Source: Candidatus Moraniibacteriota bacterium (GTDB lineage: Bacteria > Patescibacteriota > Minisyncoccia > CAIUEV01 > JAHKAQ01). From it: DNA of 8,962 nucleotides. Below, piece by piece: positions 6,117-8,962 of the stretch. The notes below the pieces were generated by a model. That model searched no databases. It saw only the letters and a list, made by a program, of their open reading frames with translations, and was not told the origin of the DNA. The position numbers were made by a program, and so were the translations under genes. Every line of letters begins with the position of its first letter. Within the stretch, counting starts at the first letter, position 1. The stretch is taken from the NCBI GenBank assembly GCA_014729445.1, contig WJJX01000080.1:1-8962 (forward strand). Reading direction: 5' to 3'.

Positions 6117-6163
6117 TTTAAAAATTTGATTATGTTTTTCTCGAGACGCTTATTATAACTGAA

Positions 6164-6192
6164 ATAATAGCAAATATGTGACACTTTGCCAA
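6164..6192 (-). promoter_or_regulatory. Likely sigma-70 promoter for the GT2-LCP transcript
   Basis: On the minus strand TTGGCA (6192-6187) is followed after 17 nt by TATTAT (6169-6164), about 48 nt before the ATG at 6116. A second -10-like hexamer, TATAAT (6157-6152), lies just downstream but lacks a good -35. The assignment rests on consensus similarity alone. Confidence 0.5.
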
Positions 6193-6207
6193 TCTTTATT
6201 ATATAAT
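6178..6207 (+). promoter_or_regulatory. Likely sigma-70 promoter for the DUF5652-like gene
   Basis: On the plus strand GTGACA (6178-6183) is followed after 18 nt by a perfect TATAAT (6202-6207), predicting a start near 6214. The -35 lies inside the spacer of the opposing promoter, so the two overlap and would compete for RNA polymerase. The implied leader is about 200 nt long. Confidence 0.5.
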
Positions 6208-6213
6208 GAATAG

Positions 6214-6419
6214 TGTTAAAGTTATATTAAAGTTTTTTAATAAAATTTGATTATCCCGACTTCTGGAAAATACAGGAATTTAAATCAGGAGTCCGCGCTT
6301 AAGGGCGGTCTACTGATCAGGATTATTTCGTTTCCGGACAGTCTAAGGTGAGAATTTTATTGTAAACTTTAAGACCGGAATTAACTGTTAAATTGTCTTT
6401 TAATTTTAAAAATTTTATT
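6214..6419 (+). promoter_or_regulatory. Long 5' untranslated region with possible RNA structure
   Basis: No reading frame is supported here. The sequence from about 6290 to 6350 is more GC-rich than its surroundings. GTCCG (6291-6295) can close with CGGAC (6335-6339), CCGC (6293-6296) with GCGG (6305-6308), and CTGATCAG (6313-6320) is a palindrome. The heptamer ATCAGGA occurs at 6284 and 6316. I recognise no known riboswitch or small RNA. The last 60 nt before the gene are AT-rich without a Shine-Dalgarno. Confidence 0.3.
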
Positions 6420-6686
6420 ATGTCGTTTTTTCCAATTGAAGATCCAAGTAAATTAATCATCATTCTGGGTTTGGCCATTTTATGGAGTATTCCCTGGAGG
6501 GGGCTTGCCTTGTGGCAAAGCGCCAGAAGAGGTCAGGTGGGCTGGTTTGTTTTTTTTATTTTGGTAAACACCTTCGGAATAGTGGAAATTCTTTATCTTA
6601 AAAAACTGGGCAGATTGAAAGCTAAAAATGTTGAATACTCTACCGGCAATGAAAACCGAAGTTTGGAGAAAAGAAGGATTGTTTAA
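6420..6686 (+). CDS. DUF5652-like small two-helix membrane protein
   Basis: An 88-residue protein with two predicted membrane helices (about 12-30 and 41-60). The first is followed by the conserved-looking WRGLALWQSARRGQVGWF (26-43), and the second contains VNTFGIVEILYLKKL (49-63). This pattern (tryptophans, a short basic loop RRGQ, then NTxGIxEILY) matches what I recall of DUF5652, a family of unknown function common in Patescibacteria. The tail from residue 64 is polar and charged, probably cytoplasmic. I prefer the ATG at 6420. A TTG at 6393 in the same frame would add nine residues, which are AT-rich-coded and not family-like. It is the only plus-strand gene in the window and ends one base before the flippase stop codon. 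Its position inside an envelope cluster hints at a membrane role, but that is a guess. Confidence 0.8.
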   Translation: MSFFPIEDPSKLIIILGLAILWSIPWRGLALWQSARRGQVGWFVFFILVNTFGIVEILYLKKLGRLKAKNVEYSTGNENRSLEKRRIV

Positions 6687-6687
6687 T

Positions 6688-8124
6688 TCAACTTTTTGTC
6701 TTTTTTCTTGAGAAAACGGTTTTTAATCTGGTTATATCATTATTGTCAAATTCCTTAATCAGGGTCAAAATCAAGAAATAAACCATGAAAAAAGCCATTC
6801 CTTGGAAAATAAAAGTGTAGATATTTTTTGAAAAGTTCTCAAAAATCAGGAAGCTTAAAATACCGGCAGTCAGGATTTTGCAAATCGACTTAAAGTTTAA
6901 AAAAACGCCGAATTCGTTATGTAAGACCACAAAGGAAAGAGTCATTAAGGTTATGGAGGTAATGGTTGTGGCCAAAGCCGCTCCCGAGATACCATAATTG
7001 GGGATAAAGATAAGATTAAGCAGCACGTTTAAAATCAAACCGGTCCAGCCCAGATAAGCCGATTTCTGGACATTGTTGGAACCGTTTAGAATGAAAGTCG
7101 AAATAAAAAACAGAGTAAGCGCTCCGCTGCCCACAACAAAAATTCTCAAAGCCTGTTCGCTGTTAAGATATTCATCCGGATATAGAAGATCGATAATTTG
7201 TCTTGAAAATACGATAATACTTAGAACCGTGGGCACCATAAAAACAATTATATAGCGCATTGACTTGGCTATAATTTGTCTTGCTTCTTCCTTGGTTTTT
7301 CTCTGAATCAGATTGGAGATAGTGGGAAGCATTATAAAAGCCAGATTGGAAAAAAAGTAAAAAGGAATTTGCCCGATTACAATTGTCATTGCATACATTC
7401 CGGCCCAATAATCGTCATTAATAATTCGTTTTATTAAAAGCATATCGATACTGGTCATAAATTTAAAGGCCAGCATAAAGAAGATTACCCCCAACCCGAA
7501 AGTCAGCAATCTTTTATAGGAAAAATCGCCTTTTATTTTGTTTCCCCTGTTTTTGTCCATGTAGAAAGCAAAAATAAAAACCAGAGTCGGAGCGATTATA
7601 TAACCCGCGATGGCGCCTTCCACTTTTAAATAATAGGCCAAAGCCAGAATCGCAATTAATCGAGACAGGGACCTGATCGTTTTCTGAACAGCCTGCATTT
7701 TAAAATTTTTAAGGCCGTTAAAATAATTATTATAAAAACTGGCCGCCGCAAAAGCCGGAATAATTAAAGCCGACAATCTTAATAAGGGGATCAGAGTGGG
7801 ATCGTTTAGAAAATCCGCAATCAAGGGAGCCATTCCCAGATAGGTTATGGAAACTAAACCGACCAATAAAGACTGAGCGATAGCGGCTTTTCTTTTAATT
7901 ATTTTTTCCCGGTTGGGATACTGGGAAATATATTTGGCCAAAGCTTTGGGAATGCCGTCGCCAATAAAAACAATCGTCATAGTTGAAAGCATAATTATCA
8001 GGTTATAACGTCCATATTGTTCGGTGGTAAAAACTCTGCCTAAATAAATATGAATTAGATAACTTGAAGCCATAAAGAAAAGTTCGGCCAAATTGATAAT
8101 TACAAATGATTTTGCTAAAGACAT
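6688..8124 (-). CDS. Wzx-type polysaccharide flippase (MOP superfamily)
   Basis: Integral membrane transporter expected to flip lipid-linked oligosaccharide from the inner to the outer face of the membrane. The 478 residues are hydrophobic almost throughout, with about 12-14 membrane helices, as in Wzx/RfbX proteins. The N-terminus is characteristic: a first helix after MSLAKSF, then LGRVFTTEQYGRYN (29-42), the equivalent of the Wzx signature in which a G-x-EQYGxY loop links helices 1 and 2, and IGDGIPKALAKYIS (54-67). LNGSNNVQKSAYLGW and NYGISGAALATTI are typical of the second half. The C-terminus is basic (FSRKKTKS). It starts 7 bp after the thymidylate-kinase-like gene and is cotranscribed with it. 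A weak AAAG precedes the ATG. The stop is TGA, one base from the convergent DUF5652-like gene, so no room exists for a terminator between them. The lipid substrate is unknown. Confidence 0.93.
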   Translation of the reverse strand: MSLAKSFVIINLAELFFMASSYLIHIYLGRVFTTEQYGRYNLIIMLSTMTIVFIGDGIPKALAKYISQYPNREKIIKRKAAIAQSLLVGLVSITYLGMAPLIADFLNDPTLIPLLRLSALIIPAFAAASFYNNYFNGLKNFKMQAVQKTIRSLSRLIAILALAYYLKVEGAIAGYIIAPTLVFIFAFYMDKNRGNKIKGDFSYKRLLTFGLGVIFFMLAFKFMTSIDMLLIKRIINDDYWAGMYAMTIVIGQIPFYFFSNLAFIMLPTISNLIQRKTKEEARQIIAKSMRYIIVFMVPTVLSIIVFSRQIIDLLYPDEYLNSEQALRIFVVGSGALTLFFISTFILNGSNNVQKSAYLGWTGLILNVLLNLIFIPNYGISGAALATTITSITLMTLSFVVLHNEFGVFLNFKSICKILTAGILSFLIFENFSKNIYTFIFQGMAFFMVYFLILTLIKEFDNNDITRLKTVFSRKKTKS

Positions 8125-8131
8125 TCTTTGT

Positions 8132-8746
8132 TTAATTTAATTTTTTAAAATGATCGATAATTTCTTTTGAGATGGCTTTCTTGCTTTTTTTTGGAGGAAT
8201 TTCTATATAATTTAAGTTTTCTTTTACACTTTCGAAAAGGCTTGTTTTCCTTGCAAGATAATTCAATCCCTGATCGGTTTTTCTTTGATTGGCCGTCTTA
8301 TGGTCCACTTTTAAATAAAAAGCCAAATCCGGTTTAGGCATTAAATCTTTGATAAGAGGTGAAATGCGGGCTTTTTTTCTGCCCTCCAGAAAATAAATAT
8401 TGACTAAATAATCGATAAAATATCTATCAAAAACCAGAATCATTTTTCTTTTTAGATTAAATAACAAATATAATCTGAACAAAATCAAGTCGATTAACAA
8501 GGCCACTTTTCTTAAATTGATACTCAAAGGACTTGCTTTGGTGATCGATTCCGTCTTTTTGGATTCTTTTTTGGAATTTTTTCTTTTTTTAGAACTAAAA
8601 AAAGCGGCGATTTTGTTGGCTATGGAATTTTGAACTATATGAATCACCTTGTATTTTAGCCCCCTGGCTTTTAAATAATTTGTGAATGACTTTATTTGAG
8701 TCGTCTTGCCGCTCCCGTCTATGCCTGAAAAAGAAACAATTTTCAT
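8132..8746 (-). CDS. Thymidylate-kinase-like P-loop NTPase of the envelope cluster
   Basis: P-loop kinase related to dTMP kinase, 204 residues. The Walker A motif FSGIDGSGKTT (6-16) matches thymidylate kinase closely. VFDRYFIDYLVN (105-116) is the DR(Y) substrate motif, and PKPDLAFYLKVD (137-148) the strand before the lid. QRKTDQGLNYLARKTSLFE (154-172) is a lid-like region with basic residues. Between the first and second blocks lies a lysine/serine-rich stretch (51-67) not expected in housekeeping Tmk. Proteins like this occur in surface polysaccharide clusters, where their substrate is not known. It could be the cell's dTMP kinase, but the placement just before a flippase and the divergent middle make a glycan-related kinase more likely. 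The ATG at 8746 puts the P-loop at the N-terminus as usual. No Shine-Dalgarno is seen. Confidence 0.82.
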   Translation of the reverse strand: MKIVSFSGIDGSGKTTQIKSFTNYLKARGLKYKVIHIVQNSIANKIAAFFSSKKRKNSKKESKKTESITKASPLSINLRKVALLIDLILFRLYLLFNLKRKMILVFDRYFIDYLVNIYFLEGRKKARISPLIKDLMPKPDLAFYLKVDHKTANQRKTDQGLNYLARKTSLFESVKENLNYIEIPPKKSKKAISKEIIDHFKKLN

Positions 8747-8757
8747 ATTCTATTTTA

Positions 8758-8791
8758 ATAAATTAGTTAACCTGTCGATAAACTAATTTAT
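8758..8791 (-). promoter_or_regulatory. 11-bp inverted repeat overlapping an extended -10 promoter
   Basis: ATAAATTAGTT (8758-8768) and AACTAATTTAT (8781-8791) are a perfect inverted repeat with a 12-nt spacer, 11 nt upstream of the kinase-like gene. On the minus strand TGC precedes TATAAA (8792-8787), an extended -10 element whose hexamer lies almost entirely in the right arm. No good -35 is seen. The arrangement suits an operator for a dimeric repressor or a 5' hairpin in the transcript. Neither is proven. Confidence 0.45.
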
Positions 8792-8859
8792 AGCAGATTC
8801 AGAGATTATTTTGTAGGTCCGCGAATTAACTCATGTAAAATCAAAGTGAAAGCAGATAC

Positions 8860-8947
8860 GTTTACTCATTTAGAAATCTGACCATAATCACAGTTAATAA
8901 TTATTAAAAACTGTGAAAAATGGATAAAAAATTTCAAATGAGTAAAC
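8860..8947. repeat. 88-nt nested imperfect palindrome
   Basis: Four nested blocks pair: GTTTACTCATTT (8860-8871) with AAATGAGTAAAC (8936-8947), GAAAT (8873-8877) with ATTTC (8931-8935), CCAT (8882-8885) with ATGG (8920-8923), and TCACAGTT (8888-8895) with AACTGTGA (8909-8916). That is 29 Watson-Crick pairs with small bulges. The centre TTAATAATTATTAA (8894-8907) is itself a palindrome. It contains no supported gene and no U-run follows on either strand. It could be a MITE-like element, a bidirectional regulatory site or a structured RNA. Confidence 0.65.
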
Positions 8948-8962
8948 AAACAAAAAGAGAAC

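Noticed and set aside
6290..6350. tRNA gene or tRNA remnant
   Set aside because: The GC-richer stretch has short stems but no T-arm GTTCGA-like motif, no cloverleaf and no CCA-adjacent acceptor stem.
6393..6419. TTG start for the DUF5652-like protein
   Set aside because: The added nine residues are encoded by plain AT-rich leader sequence. The ATG at 6420 gives the expected N-terminus just before the first helix.
3942..6690. Recoded TGA (genetic code 25)
   Set aside because: The LCP and flippase genes end at TGA exactly where their families end, and no in-frame TGA falls inside a gene.
7172..7408. Minus-strand 78-codon frame inside the flippase gene
   Set aside because: It overlaps the well-supported flippase frame on the same strand in another phase and has low-quality composition.
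8860..8947. Integron attC site
   Set aside because: The palindrome ends do not fit the RYYYAAC and GTTRRRY core sites, and no integrase or cassette genes are present.
1..8962. CRISPR array, insertion sequence or phage genes
   Set aside because: No regularly spaced repeats, transposase, integrase or phage-like proteins are seen on either strand.

Overview
The window looks like a piece of the chromosome of a small-genome bacterium, most probably a member of the Candidate Phyla Radiation (Patescibacteria). The evidence is indirect. The DNA is AT-rich, and most genes lack a recognisable Shine-Dalgarno sequence. One small gene (6420-6686) resembles the DUF5652 two-helix membrane proteins that I associate mainly with these genomes. 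The envelope genes and housekeeping genes sit close together. TGA is used as a normal stop (at 3942 and 6688), so the recoded TGA of Gracilibacteria/SR1 does not apply. I cannot name a species.

Right to left along the minus strand, the window starts with a structured upstream region (8747-8962) that holds an 88-nt nested palindrome and a second inverted repeat over a likely promoter. A cell-surface glycopolymer cluster follows: a thymidylate-kinase-like P-loop protein (8132-8746), a Wzx-type flippase (6688-8124), a GT2 glycosyltransferase (5208-6116), a LytR-CpsA-Psr (LCP) transferase (3942-5198) and a second GT2 glycosyltransferase (3063-3893). A single plus-strand gene, the DUF5652-like protein, is inserted between flippase and glycosyltransferase. 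It is driven from a divergent promoter region around 6164-6207 and ends one base from the flippase stop codon. Together the cluster suggests assembly of a lipid-linked glycan by the GT2 enzymes, its export by the flippase, and its attachment to the cell envelope by the LCP enzyme. No priming transferase, polymerase or nucleotide-sugar gene is visible here.

The left part is housekeeping: yraN (2489-2863), rsmA/ksgA (1546-2364), and the 5' two-thirds of aspS (1-1217, cut by the window edge). The stretches between these genes contain several inverted repeats of unclear role.

The clearest non-coding feature is a T-box riboswitch in front of aspS (about 1269-1500, minus strand). It has the UGGCACC bulge, an antiterminator helix and a competing intrinsic terminator that share the same CCTCAA strand. 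The variable T-box base is C, which pairs with the G discriminator expected of tRNA-Asp. The codon-reading part is unusual: a short hairpin at 1449-1477 carries GAC, an Asp codon, in its loop, reminiscent of ultrashort Stem I T-boxes.
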